Positions 35,214-43,801 of a DNA stretch of 64,000 bases are shown here, one piece after another. How positions within the stretch are numbered: the stretch's first letter is position 1; each line of letters starts with the position of its first letter. The DNA is from Tenacibaculum adriaticum. Lineage in GTDB: Bacteria; Bacteroidota; Bacteroidia; Flavobacteriales; Flavobacteriaceae. Made by a program: the position numbers and the translations under genes. The stretch is from positions 620,001 to 684,000 of the forward strand of contig NZ_VNIA01000002.1 of the NCBI RefSeq assembly GCF_008124875.1, written 5' to 3'. Under the pieces are notes generated by a model. That model was not told where the DNA came from. It was given only the letters and a program-made list of their open reading frames with translations, and did not search any database.

Positions 35214-36005
35214 ATGCAGAAAACAGTTTTCAAAATATCAAAAATGGATTGTCCTTCTGAAGAAAATCTAATTAAGATGAAGCTATCTGATATAGATGGT
35301 ATCAAACAACTTGATTTTAATTTAGAAGAAAGAATCTTAACACTATATCATAATTCAAATGTAAATGAAATTGGTAATGCCTTAAATGAATTAAAATTAA
35401 ATGAAAGTTTAATCAGTTCAGAAGATACAGACACAATTATTACTGAATCTACAAGGAGTCAATCCAAACTGTTGTGGACAGTTCTAATCATCAATTTTGC
35501 ATTTTTTATTATCGAAATGAGTACAGGACTTATTTCAAAATCAATGGGATTAGTTGCTGATAGTTTAGATATGTTGGCAGATTCATTTGTTTACGGATTG
35601 AGTTTAATAGCGGTTGGTGGTACAGTTTTAAAAAAGAAACGGATTGCAAAATATGCAGGCTATTTTCAGATAACACTTGCAATTATCGGAATCGTTGAGG
35701 TAATACGTAGATTTTTAGGCTATGAAGCTTTACCTGTATTTTCAACAATGATTATAGTTTCAGTATTTGCTTTGATTGCAAATGGCATTTGCTTGTACCT
35801 CTTACAAAAATCTAAAAGTCAAGAAGCACATATGCGTGCCAGTATGATTTTTACCTCTAACGATATTATAATAAATCTTGGCGTAATTACAGCAGGCGTT
35901 TTAGTCAATTGGCTGCATTCTGGTATTCCAGATTTAATTATAGGAATCATTGTATTTGGATTGGTGATACAAGGTGCATTCAGGATATTAAAATTAAGTA
36001 AGTAA
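35214..36005 (+). CDS. cation diffusion facilitator with N-terminal HMA-like domain
   Basis: A 263-residue membrane protein. Residues 1-75 resemble a reduced HMA domain with a single Cys (KMDCPSEEN). Six membrane helices of the CDF family follow; TM2 carries the metal site SMGLVADSLDMLADS (two Asp four residues apart), and TM5 has the partner site SNDIIINLGVI. There is no long C-terminal cytoplasmic domain, which is usual for this subfamily. It probably exchanges protons for Zn, Co or a related divalent metal. It lies in the efflux operon, 4 bp after the copper ATPase. Confidence 0.82.
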   Translation: MQKTVFKISKMDCPSEENLIKMKLSDIDGIKQLDFNLEERILTLYHNSNVNEIGNALNELKLNESLISSEDTDTIITESTRSQSKLLWTVLIINFAFFIIEMSTGLISKSMGLVADSLDMLADSFVYGLSLIAVGGTVLKKKRIAKYAGYFQITLAIIGIVEVIRRFLGYEALPVFSTMIIVSVFALIANGICLYLLQKSKSQEAHMRASMIFTSNDIIINLGVITAGVLVNWLHSGIPDLIIGIIVFGLVIQGAFRILKLSK

Positions 36006-36031
36006 AAAGTTTAACTATAAAATCAAAAAAT

Positions 36032-36514
36032 ATGGAAAATTCAAAAGAACACTCAAACAAAGGAAATTACAAAACCTTCTTTATAATGTTGGCTTGCTCA
36101 TTTGTAGCAATGTACATAACGATGTATTTAAACACCTATTCCATAGACCACGTATGGTTTAGTCTAACACGATTCTATATGACGTGTTTAGGGATTTCAA
36201 CAATGGCAGTAATAATGTGGTTTTTTATGCGAAAAATGTATAATGATAAAAAGAAGAATATCGCAATACTCGCAAGTAGTTTCATTCTGTTTGTTGGTGC
36301 ATTAGGGTTGGTAAGAACACAAGCACCCATTATTGGTGATGTCCTTTGGATGAAAGCAATGATACCACATCATTCTATCGCTATTTTAACAAGTGAGAGA
36401 GCAGATATTCAAGACCCAGAAGTTAAAAAATTAGCAGAAGACATTATAAAAGCACAACGTAAAGAAATAGAAGAAATGAAAGCAATGATAAAACGATTAG
36501 AGAATGAAAAATAA
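36032..36514 (+). CDS. DUF305 family membrane protein
   Basis: A 160-residue protein with three to four N-terminal membrane helices (about 15-33, 48-66, 76-95) followed by a DUF305 helical segment with WMKAMIPHHSIAILTSERA, a Met/His motif expected to bind copper. It overlaps the adaptor gene by 11 bases. DUF305 proteins such as cyanobacterial CopM bind copper in the periplasm. Here the domain is membrane-tethered, so it may hand Cu over to the adaptor or the ATPase. Confidence 0.85.
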   Translation: MENSKEHSNKGNYKTFFIMLACSFVAMYITMYLNTYSIDHVWFSLTRFYMTCLGISTMAVIMWFFMRKMYNDKKKNIAILASSFILFVGALGLVRTQAPIIGDVLWMKAMIPHHSIAILTSERADIQDPEVKKLAEDIIKAQRKEIEEMKAMIKRLENEK

Positions 36515-38282
36515 TAAAATAGTCATATATATTGGCATACTCGTAGTAGGTGTGTTATTGGGTTGGTTGCTTTTTGGTGGCTCATCAAATGAAGAAATAG
36601 ACCATAATCACGATGCGGTTGCAGCAACCAATCAAATGTGGACGTGTTCTATGCATCCACAAATTATGCAACCAGAACCAGGCGATTGTCCTATTTGTGG
36701 TATGGATTTAATTCCTGCGGAAAGCGGAAGTGATGGCTTAATGGCAGACCAATTTAAACTAACAGAAAATGCGATGGCATTAGCCAATATTCAAACAACT
36801 GTTGTAGGCAAGGGAAATGTTGAAGGCAACACCATAAAGTTATCTGGTAAAATTGCTGAAAACGAAGAAGCCAATGCAGTACAGGTAAGTTATTTCGCTG
36901 GAAGAATTGAACGTTTGAATGTGAGTTTTACAGGCGAAGAAGTTCGTAAAGGTCAATTATTGGCAACCATTTATTCGCCAGAACTCTATGCAGCACAACA
37001 AGAATTAATCACAGCAGCTTCTTTAAAAGAATCTCAACCTGCTTTATACAAAGCAGTCCGTAATAAATTGAAATTATGGAAACTCTCTGAAAATCAAATC
37101 AACCAGATTGAAGAAACAGGAAAAGTAAAAGAAAACTTTCCTGTTTATGCAACCGTTTCGGGTACTGTTACAGAAAAATTGGTAGAGCAAGGCGATTACA
37201 TCAAACAAGGACAACCCTTATTAAAAATTGCCAATCTCAACACAGTTTGGGGAAACTTTGATGTGTATGAAAATCAGATTGACCGCTTTAAAAAAGGACA
37301 GGAAGTGATGATAACAACCAATGCTTATCCTAATAAAGAGTTTAAAGGTAAAGTAGATTTCATTGACCCAGTTTTAAACACGAAAACAAGAACTGTAACC
37401 TTACGTGTTGTTTTAAGCAATAAGGACGATGTATTTAAACCAGGAATGTTTGTAACCGCAAATATTGAAGGCAGTACAGCTAAAAATGATGAAGTATTAT
37501 CAATTCCTGCATCTTCTGTATTATGGACAGGTGAACGTTCTGTGGTGTACCTTAAAACAAATCCAGACCAACCTATTTTTGAAATGCGTGAAATTAAATT
37601 AGGCAATCAAATTGGTAATGAATATGAAGTTGTAGAAGGTTTATTTGTTGGAAATGAAATAGTGACTAACGGAACATTTACGGTTGATGCAGCAGCACAA
37701 TTACAAGGCAAAAAGTCTATGATGAATAAAGATGGTGGTAAAGTAATGACTGGACACGAAGGTCATTTAGGTATGGATAACAATGCATCTAACAAAGAAA
37801 GTGACCACACTAATATGAATGAGCGTTTGGAAGTATCAGAGAAATTTCAAGAGCAGTTAAATAGTGTTTACAATGCGTATATCAATTTAAAAGATGCTTT
37901 AGTAAAAGAAGATTCAATAAGTACTTCAGCAAACGCAACAACTTTATTAAATAAATTGAACAAAGTAGATATGAAATTGTTGTCAGATAATAAGGCGCAT
38001 AACCATTGGATGTCATTAGAAGGCGAAATAAAATCTTCTGCAACTTCAATTTCTGAAACGTCCGATATAAAATCACAAAGAGACCATTTTAAACATTTAT
38101 CATCACATCTAATCAATGCTGTACAACTATTTGGTATCAATGAAAAGGTCTATGTAGAATTTTGTCCAATGGCAGATAACAATAATGGTGCTTATTGGTT
38201 AAGCAAAGAAGAAAAAGTAATCAATCCATATTTTGGCGAAGCAATGCTAACCTGTGGTGAAGTAAAACAAGTAATAGAATAA
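36504..38282 (+). CDS. CusB-type RND adaptor with HMBD and DUF3347 domains
   Basis: A 592-residue periplasmic adaptor anchored by an N-terminal membrane helix (YIGILVVGVLLGWLLFGG). Order: His-rich linker, one HMBD module (CSMHPQ ... CPICGMDLIP, about 49-72), the membrane-fusion core (barrel-sandwich hybrid and beta-barrel, about 90-410), a Met/His-rich linker (HEGHLGMDNN) and a C-terminal DUF3347 helical bundle (about 450-592) with CPMADNNNGAYW. In CusCBA the adaptor links pump and duct and passes Cu. The added metal-binding ends suggest an active part in loading. Confidence 0.92.
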   Translation: MKNNKIVIYIGILVVGVLLGWLLFGGSSNEEIDHNHDAVAATNQMWTCSMHPQIMQPEPGDCPICGMDLIPAESGSDGLMADQFKLTENAMALANIQTTVVGKGNVEGNTIKLSGKIAENEEANAVQVSYFAGRIERLNVSFTGEEVRKGQLLATIYSPELYAAQQELITAASLKESQPALYKAVRNKLKLWKLSENQINQIEETGKVKENFPVYATVSGTVTEKLVEQGDYIKQGQPLLKIANLNTVWGNFDVYENQIDRFKKGQEVMITTNAYPNKEFKGKVDFIDPVLNTKTRTVTLRVVLSNKDDVFKPGMFVTANIEGSTAKNDEVLSIPASSVLWTGERSVVYLKTNPDQPIFEMREIKLGNQIGNEYEVVEGLFVGNEIVTNGTFTVDAAAQLQGKKSMMNKDGGKVMTGHEGHLGMDNNASNKESDHTNMNERLEVSEKFQEQLNSVYNAYINLKDALVKEDSISTSANATTLLNKLNKVDMKLLSDNKAHNHWMSLEGEIKSSATSISETSDIKSQRDHFKHLSSHLINAVQLFGINEKVYVEFCPMADNNNGAYWLSKEEKVINPYFGEAMLTCGEVKQVIE

Positions 38283-38314
38283 TAAATCAAGTAATAACAA
38301 TTAAATTTTAAACA

Positions 38315-38809
38315 ATGAATTTTTCAAAGAAAAATCACGAACACAAAAACAAAAATGTAATCGACGTGAGTAAAAAAGTAATTTTAAGTGTAGCTGTAAT
38401 TGCAGCATTAGGTTTAACAAGTTGTAAAAACGAAACCAAAAAAGAAACAGAAACCACAACTACTGAAATGTCAAAAGATATGGCAATGACAGACCTGTCT
38501 TTTGGTGTAAGAGGAAATTGCGGAATGTGTAAAAACACTATCGAAAAAGCAGCTAACGGTGTTGAAGGTGTTGCAAGTGCTAATTGGGATGTCGATAAAA
38601 AGAAGATTGATGTGTCTTTTGATGATACAAAAACCGATGCAATGGCAATCCATAAAGCAATCGCAGCTTCAGGATATGATACCGAAAAAGTAGCAGGTGA
38701 TGAAGAAGCATATGATGGTTTACCAGGTTGTTGTAAATACGACCACGAAATGATGATGAATCAATCTGGTGAAGAAAAAAGTGATGACCATTCAAATCAC
38801 GACCATTAG
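38315..38809 (+). CDS. HMA-domain lipoprotein
   Basis: A 164-residue protein with a lipoprotein signal (LGLTSC, Cys 37), a Thr/Glu-rich spacer, and an HMA domain carrying GNCGMCKNTIE instead of the usual GMTCxxC. The tail is rich in Cys, Met and His (PGCCKYDHEMMM, then DDHSNHDH). It is probably a periplasmic metal chaperone or scavenger for the RND system and is the last gene of the metal block. A terminator follows at 38820-38848. Confidence 0.88.
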   Translation: MNFSKKNHEHKNKNVIDVSKKVILSVAVIAALGLTSCKNETKKETETTTTEMSKDMAMTDLSFGVRGNCGMCKNTIEKAANGVEGVASANWDVDKKKIDVSFDDTKTDAMAIHKAIAASGYDTEKVAGDEEAYDGLPGCCKYDHEMMMNQSGEEKSDDHSNHDH

Positions 38810-38819
38810 GTCAATAATG

Positions 38820-38848
38820 AAAGAGTCTTTTTCGGAAGGCTCTTTTTT
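38820..38848 (+). terminator. rho-independent terminator of the metal operon
   Basis: An 8-bp stem (AAAGAGTC / GGCTCTTT, one G-T pair) with a 10-nt loop is followed directly by further T residues. It lies 11 bp after the HMA-lipoprotein stop. Confidence 0.85.
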
Positions 38849-38890
38849 ATTCCCCACAACCCAAAACCCAGTTTTTTCGCTTGCCTTGGC

Positions 38891-38911
38891 TTGAGCCTGT
38901 CGAAAGCTCAA
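38891..38911 (+). repeat. TTGAGC ... GCTCAA palindrome (second REP-like family)
   Basis: TTGAGCCTGTCGAAAGC plus TCAA forms a 6-bp stem with a loop containing CTGTCGAAA. As far as I remember, similar CTGTCGAAAG palindromes occur widely in Bacteroidota intergenic DNA. Confidence 0.5.
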
Positions 38912-39919
38912 AATCCTCTGTCTTTTGTGTTGTTCCGCTCACCAAACAAGTTTAGCGTTTTTTTCGTCTTTAAGGTAATAGCATATTACAGCTTTGGTTT
39001 TCATAAAATCAAACCAAACTGCAAAAAGCTATTCTGTTATTATTTTATCATAAAACCCTAAACTCACCCAAGCTATGTTACATAATACAAGTTATAGTAG
39101 CAAACGGCACTTTTCAAAGGTTTGCTATCGCAGTATTAATGCATTTTGTAGCTATAACTGGTATTATGTAAAATATCCGCTATTCCAACGCGCACTTCCG
39201 TACATTAAACCACATTTTGAACTAACATTAAACATTTGAACATTTTAAGGTTTCCGTTAATTGATAATAATATTCGTTACCTCATTCAAGCTGCACAAAA
39301 CCATCGTTAAGTCCAAGTATTCCTTACCTCAAGTCTTTGTTTGTTTCATTTCGTTAACAAATATAAAAGTCCACTTTTCCCCACCACCCAAGTCAGCGGT
39401 TATAAAAAAATAGGTTTATAAAGTGTAGTAATACCCCATAGCATATTGCTTTTTCTCGTGCCTCAAAAAAAGCAATTAGCTATTGTCTAAAAGTCCTGTA
39501 TAAGTAGCTTGTTTAAATGCTGTTTTATCAAACAACTATTTAAAACGCTACCCATACAAACGCTTCATCCAACACTTAATAACAAAATGCAACCTATTTT
39601 TTTAAGTGTTAATTCCCCAGAAAAGTTAAAGGCAATTTCAATCAAGTTTAAACCAATTTGAAATATTAAAATAAAAAAAGATGGCAAATATATGTGGCTA
39701 CCTCTGCCAACCGCACAAGGCTATAAAGGTCAAGCCCTACGGGTTTTGAATAAAACTTTTTTCAATACCTTTTTTTTTGATTTAGTCATTCAATAAAAAA
39801 ACTTTTATCCAAAAACCTTGACAGCCTTACCCACGCCACAACAACTATGGCTATCTTTTTTCTTTTCAAAAAAAAATAATGGCGCGAAGCGTAGCGAAGC
39901 AATTTTAAATTGGATAGCT
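38912..39919. other. non-coding, hairpin-rich region of the island (candidate oriT/ori)
   Basis: No convincing gene is seen in this kilobase. It holds at least five inverted repeats: 38978-39033, 39080-39169 (18-bp outer arms), 39438-39483, 39511-39546 and 39571-39610 (9-bp perfect arms). Such density points to a DNA or RNA structural function such as a transfer or replication origin. A 22-codon open frame at 39681-39749 and a partial REP-like sequence at 39881-39902 are also present. Confidence 0.55.
39080..39169. repeat. nested palindrome with 18-bp arms
   Basis: ACATAATACaAGTTATAG (39080-39097) pairs with CTATAACTgGTATTATGT (39152-39169), with one mismatch. Inside, TAGCAAAC (39098-39105) pairs with GTTTGCTA (39120-39127). 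The result is a branched cruciform of about 90 bases. Confidence 0.75.
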
Positions 39920-40360
39920 ATGTCAACTTTTGAACTAAAAACACACCAAGTCGGAAAAGCTTACTCAAACCCTCATTTTTTTATACTAAACAAAGGGCTA
40001 AACAGCGGAAAACCACTCTTAAAATCCTGTGCTAACTGTTTCGTTGTCACTACTACAACAGAAGAGGTAAAACACACACTTTTTAACTTATCTATGATGT
40101 TACAAATAGGCGGTTTTTACGCTTACCATTTAAAAGGAAGTGTTATTCCGTTTATTTCAATAGATGATTGCAGAAATACTCTAAAAAATAGTTTTATATC
40201 ATTAATAAATAATGAATTTCAATTGCAAAAGCATATTAATATAGTGTCAGCGATTAGTAAAAAAGAAGCCGAACTTCAAAAAGTCATTTCAAAAATGGCA
40301 GATTTGAAAGTATCATACATTCAAAGTTTATTTTCTAAAATGCAAAAAGAAGCAATCTAA
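39920..40360 (+). CDS. DUF6943 family island protein
   Basis: A 146-residue soluble protein starting MSTFELKTHQVGKAYSNPHF. The SGKPLLKSCANCFVV segment and the following helices match my memory of DUF6943 proteins, which recur on flavobacterial mobile elements; function unknown. The frame is open for 34 codons upstream to a TTG, but that part contains a remnant REP-like sequence (GCGCGAAGCGTAGCGAAGC, 39882-39900), so the ATG at 39920 is chosen. The C-terminus is helical and probably a coiled coil. Confidence 0.65.
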   Translation: MSTFELKTHQVGKAYSNPHFFILNKGLNSGKPLLKSCANCFVVTTTTEEVKHTLFNLSMMLQIGGFYAYHLKGSVIPFISIDDCRNTLKNSFISLINNEFQLQKHINIVSAISKKEAELQKVISKMADLKVSYIQSLFSKMQKEAI

Positions 40361-40485
40361 AGCAACAAAATCCATATCTAACGAATAGCATAAAACTTGC
40401 CATATATTCAGTCGGAAGGTACAACTTCGTGTTAAGTCCGTACCAAGTCCGAAGAAAAATAAGTTTCATTTAAATTATTTATGTT

Positions 40486-41127
40486 ATGGGTAAAATTTCC
40501 CAAGGTATTTTAGGAGGGCTTTCAGGTAAGGTTGGAAACGTTATCGGTGGAAGCTGGAAAGGAATTGATTACATTAGAATTAAACCCTCAAGTGTAGCCA
40601 ATCCAAGAACTGTTGGTCAAGTAAACCAAAGAACAAAGTTTACTGCCACTTTAGAATTTTTACAGGCTGTAAAGCCTTTTATTAAGTTAGGGTATAAAGG
40701 ATTAGCAGTTAAGAAAACAGAATTTAATGCTGCAATGTCGTATGTGTTGAATAATGCGATTACAGGTACAGAACCTAACTTTGTTGTTGACTATCCAAAC
40801 GCTTTAGTAAGTCGCGGAGGTTTATCTGGTGCGTTAAACCCGACGACTGATTTAGCAACTGCTGGAGAAGTAACTTTTGGGTGGGATGATAACTCTGCCG
40901 AAGGTAACGCAAATGCAACTGATAAAGCGATGTTGTTGGTTTACAATCCCTCAAAAAAGGAATCTATTTCTTTACTTGATGGAGCAGACAGAACAGTAGG
41001 TTCTCAAATTGTTTCAATCCCAACAACTTATGCAGGAGATACGGTAGAGTTATTTATGGCGTTTATTACTGCTGATGGTAGTCAAGTATCAAACAGTATT
41101 TATTTAGGCTCTGGTACAGCTAATTAA
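40486..41127 (+). CDS. DUF6266 family protein
   Basis: A 213-residue protein with the DUF6266 N-terminus (MGKISQGILGGLSGKVGNVI, then WKGIDYIR) and a beta-rich C-terminal half. The family is common on Bacteroidota mobile elements, often adjacent to one end, and its function is unknown. There is no signal peptide. It is the last gene of the island, followed by a strong terminator (41148-41175) and attR. Short direct repeats of AAGTCCG lie in its leader (40433-40452). Confidence 0.75.
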   Translation: MGKISQGILGGLSGKVGNVIGGSWKGIDYIRIKPSSVANPRTVGQVNQRTKFTATLEFLQAVKPFIKLGYKGLAVKKTEFNAAMSYVLNNAITGTEPNFVVDYPNALVSRGGLSGALNPTTDLATAGEVTFGWDDNSAEGNANATDKAMLLVYNPSKKESISLLDGADRTVGSQIVSIPTTYAGDTVELFMAFITADGSQVSNSIYLGSGTAN

Positions 41128-41147
41128 TGCTTGGTGTTTTTATTTGG

Positions 41148-41175
41148 AAACCGCTCTAATCGAGCGGTTTTTTTT
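41148..41175 (+). terminator. rho-independent terminator of the DUF6266 gene
   Basis: AAACCGCTC pairs with GAGCGGTTT around a 5-nt loop, followed by a run of T. It lies 20 bp after the stop codon. Confidence 0.92.
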
Positions 41176-41246
41176 GTGCTATATTAGTAGCTCAATTTAT
41201 TGATGTTTACTCTTTATTTATTCTTTTTATGTATTTTTTGCACCCT

Positions 41247-41261
41247 ATTTGTTGCCCAAAT
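41247..41261 (+). repeat. right copy of the 15-bp island-end repeat
   Basis: ATTTGTTGCCCAAAT, identical to 9099-9113 and in the same orientation. It lies 35 bp inside attR. Confidence 0.5.
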
Positions 41262-41296
41262 GCCTTAACGTCAATAGACATAAGGATAGTTAAATA

Positions 41297-41312
41297 TTGC
41301 ATCGGGAAGTAA
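41297..41312 (+). other. attR: right attachment site of the main island
   Basis: TTGCATCGGGAAGTAA matches attL (8958-8973) at 15 of 16 positions in the same orientation. It marks the right boundary of the 32-kb island. Confidence 0.82.
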
Positions 41313-41368
41313 TCATTATATCTATTTTATTATAACAATTGCTTTATAAAATCATTTAAAAATATTAC

Positions 41369-42481
41369 TTAGTTATTTAACCAAACTTTAAATTCTGAAG
41401 CTTTATTCTTACTGATAATAATATCTATTGGGTCTTCAGGTAAAACTTCTATTTTTAACTGATTATTTCCGTATCTCAAAATTTTATCTATAGCATTTAT
41501 TGATAGAATATATTGTCTATTGGCCCTAAAAAAAAATGTTTCATCTAAACTAGAATAAATTTCATCAAGACTACTATTAGTGTTTGATTTCTTACCGTCT
41601 AAACAAACAATATAAGTTATAGTGTTTTTCGTGTATATATAAGCTATCTGTTCTATTAAAAGAGGGACAAGTTCATTCTTTGAATATGTTAGAATCCGTT
41701 GTTTATTATTTCTCTTTTCAATAATTTTATCTTGAATTTCGTTAGTTTTAACTTTACTTTTATATTTTATTAAATCGTGATTTAATTTTGAAAGATTTAA
41801 AACTTCATTAGAAAGTTTTTCATTCTTTAGCTCTAGTTTTTTTTCATACCTACTTCCAATTAATCGTACCATTAGTAAAGAGAGTAATACAATTAATGTC
41901 CCTGTTATTACATATACAGTAATAAAATTTTTCTTTAGGTTGTTAATTTGCTTTTTAATCTTTTGTGTATTTGCGTGTGCAGCTATAATCCAATCGGTGT
42001 TTTTAACAGGAAATACATATATAATTTCAGAGGATCTGTTTTGTTCTTTAAATGTTCTAATTCCGCCACCTTCTTTTTTGTTTTTCAAATAATGATAAAA
42101 GTCTTTAGAATTGGTATTGTCATCTATTGTAGATATAAATGATTCTTCAGGAAGAGAGTATTTTCCAACCCTATCAATATTAGGATGACAAATTTCTTTT
42201 CCAGACCAATCATACATACATATAAAACCAGTTTCATTATCTGTGTTTTCTATACTTTTTTGAATATTTTTTATAACTTCTTTTTCATTTATATTACTAG
42301 ATATTTGAGAAGAAATCATACTTGAAATTTCTTTAGCTTCTCTTTTACTTGATTCTATTTGAATTTTAAGAAATTGCTCTGTACTAATATCTACAAAATA
42401 GTTCATATTAAAATATCCTATCGCATAAACTATAAATAGTAAGGATAGAAAAGTGAAGAAATAAAGCTTGTCTTTTTTCAT
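41369..42481 (-). CDS. membrane-bound Cache-LytTR one-component regulator
   Basis: A 370-residue protein. TM1 (about 7-27) is followed by an extracytoplasmic Cache-like sensor (about 28-180; GFICMYDWSGKEICHPNIDR and a FPVKNTDWIIAAH strand), TM2 (about 190-210), a coiled-coil linker and a C-terminal LytTR DNA-binding domain (about 270-370; LDETFFFRANRQYILSINAI). Such proteins couple an outside signal directly to transcription without a histidine kinase. It is divergent from the lipoprotein operon at 42711, its most likely target. The ligand is unknown. Confidence 0.85.
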   Translation of the reverse strand: MKKDKLYFFTFLSLLFIVYAIGYFNMNYFVDISTEQFLKIQIESSKREAKEISSMISSQISSNINEKEVIKNIQKSIENTDNETGFICMYDWSGKEICHPNIDRVGKYSLPEESFISTIDDNTNSKDFYHYLKNKKEGGGIRTFKEQNRSSEIIYVFPVKNTDWIIAAHANTQKIKKQINNLKKNFITVYVITGTLIVLLSLLMVRLIGSRYEKKLELKNEKLSNEVLNLSKLNHDLIKYKSKVKTNEIQDKIIEKRNNKQRILTYSKNELVPLLIEQIAYIYTKNTITYIVCLDGKKSNTNSSLDEIYSSLDETFFFRANRQYILSINAIDKILRYGNNQLKIEVLPEDPIDIIISKNKASEFKVWLNN

Positions 42482-42710
42482 CGGGGGCTAACAAATTTTA
42501 TTCAAAAAATATTTCTATCCCAAATTTAGTTAATCGTTATATAATATAACAGGTAAAAGAATGATTATTTAAATATCTCTTCATTTTATTCAATCCTTTT
42601 TTTTCCTTTTCATTACCAATTTTTTCCCTTTGGCAAACATTTTCAACAACAAAACAGAATATAACACCTTAATTTGATGGACATTAAAAAATAACTAAAT
42701 AATTTAAATA

Positions 42711-43559
42711 ATGAAAAAGACAATCAAAAAAACAGCCTACTTATTTATGGTATTTATGATGATACTACAAAGTTGTAGTAATGACGATAATAATGATCCT
42801 ATACCGTCTCCTCCTGCTGATGTAGCAACAGTTAAATTGACTACCAATTCTACTTTAGGAAGTATTTTGACTGATTCAGAAGGAAAAACTCTTTATTTCT
42901 ATTCAAAAGATACTAAAGACACCTCAGAATGTTTAGGAGGGTGTATTGATCTCTGGCCTGTATTCTATTCTGAAAATCTAGTGGCCGATAATGGTTTAAA
43001 CGCTAATGATTTTAAAACAATTACACGTACAGATGGAGTAAAACAAACTACTTATAAAGGGTGGCCTTTGTATTATTTTGATAATGATAATATTGCTGGT
43101 GATATAAATGGAGAAAATGTAAATAATATCTGGTTTACAGCAAAACCAGATTATTCATTAATGTATGTAAAAGCACAATTAAAAGGGCATGATGGAAACA
43201 ACTATACAAGTAATTACACTGTAGGAGATGAAGAGACCAGTTATATTGTAGATATTGAAGGTAGAACACTTTATTCTTTTATAAATGACACAAATAACAC
43301 AAATACTTTTACGACATCAGACTTTTCAAATAATAGTGTATGGCCAATAGCAGAGATTACATTAGACAAAATACCAAGTATCTTAAATGGTGATGATTTT
43401 GGAACAATCGATGTATTTGGAAGAACTCAATTAACTTATAAAGGATGGCCTTTATATTATTTTGGACAAGACACTGAAAGAGGAGATAATAAAGGAGTTA
43501 GTTTCCCAGCTCCAGCTGTTTGGCCAATTGCAAATATAAATATAGATATAGCTCCTTAA
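42711..43559 (+). CDS. lipoprotein with Yx(F/W/Y)xxD repeats (COG4315)
   Basis: A 282-residue lipoprotein (LQSC, Cys 22). It carries repeats of the secreted-lipoprotein family: LTDSEGKTLYFYSKDT, YKGWPLYYFDND, DIEGRTLYSFINDT and YKGWPLYYFGQDT, plus a CLGGCIDLWPV segment typical of the family. The function is unknown; members are often located near electron-transfer genes. It leads a run of five co-directional genes, separated from the next by a 243-bp gap with unusual inverted repeats. Confidence 0.88.
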   Translation: MKKTIKKTAYLFMVFMMILQSCSNDDNNDPIPSPPADVATVKLTTNSTLGSILTDSEGKTLYFYSKDTKDTSECLGGCIDLWPVFYSENLVADNGLNANDFKTITRTDGVKQTTYKGWPLYYFDNDNIAGDINGENVNNIWFTAKPDYSLMYVKAQLKGHDGNNYTSNYTVGDEETSYIVDIEGRTLYSFINDTNNTNTFTTSDFSNNSVWPIAEITLDKIPSILNGDDFGTIDVFGRTQLTYKGWPLYYFGQDTERGDNKGVSFPAPAVWPIANINIDIAP

Positions 43560-43610
43560 TTAAGTAAACAGGTACATAACAAGTTTTACTTATTATCGCC
43601 AAATTAGTTA

Positions 43611-43781
43611 AAGGAGAGATAGAAAACGGAAAGCTATAAGTTATTGATATTTTAAAAAAAAACTATATAAATAAAGATTATGTTTTACTATACTTTCTAT
43701 TTCTCCTTAGAATGAATAAGGATTGGTTTATTATATAGTTTCTGTTTAATTTTTAAAAGGAATGGTAAAAAAAATCCTTTT
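43611..43781 (+). repeat. interleaved long inverted repeats (possible pseudoknot) plus hairpin
   Basis: Arm L1 (43611-43625) pairs with R1 (43694-43708) over 15 bp with one G-T. Arm L2 (43660-43675) pairs with R2 (43727-43741) over 15 bp with one bulged A. The order L1-L2-R1-R2 is interleaved. A third hairpin, AAAAGGA (43755-43761) with TCCTTTT (43775-43781), follows just before the cytochrome gene. Confidence 0.65.
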
Positions 43782-43801
43782 AACATGTAAATTTTATAAA
43801 A

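Larger units (their letters stand above)
8974..41312. mobile_element. 32-kb integrative genomic island at the mnmE 3' end
   Basis: The element is bounded by direct repeats at 8958-8973 and 41297-41312 and carries a tyrosine recombinase and an excisionase-like gene just inside the left end. Cargo: replication/primase module, XRE regulator with type IIG R-M, Argonaute, and a heavy-metal resistance block. Island genes contain REP-like palindromes that were not seen in the flanking chromosome in this window, which suggests a different source lineage. No relaxase, coupling protein or type IV secretion genes are visible, so transfer would need help from another element. Confidence 0.85.

Noticed and set aside
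39080..39169. Integron attC site
   Set aside because: The palindrome lacks the GTTRRRY/RYYYAAC ends, and no integron integrase or cassette array is nearby.
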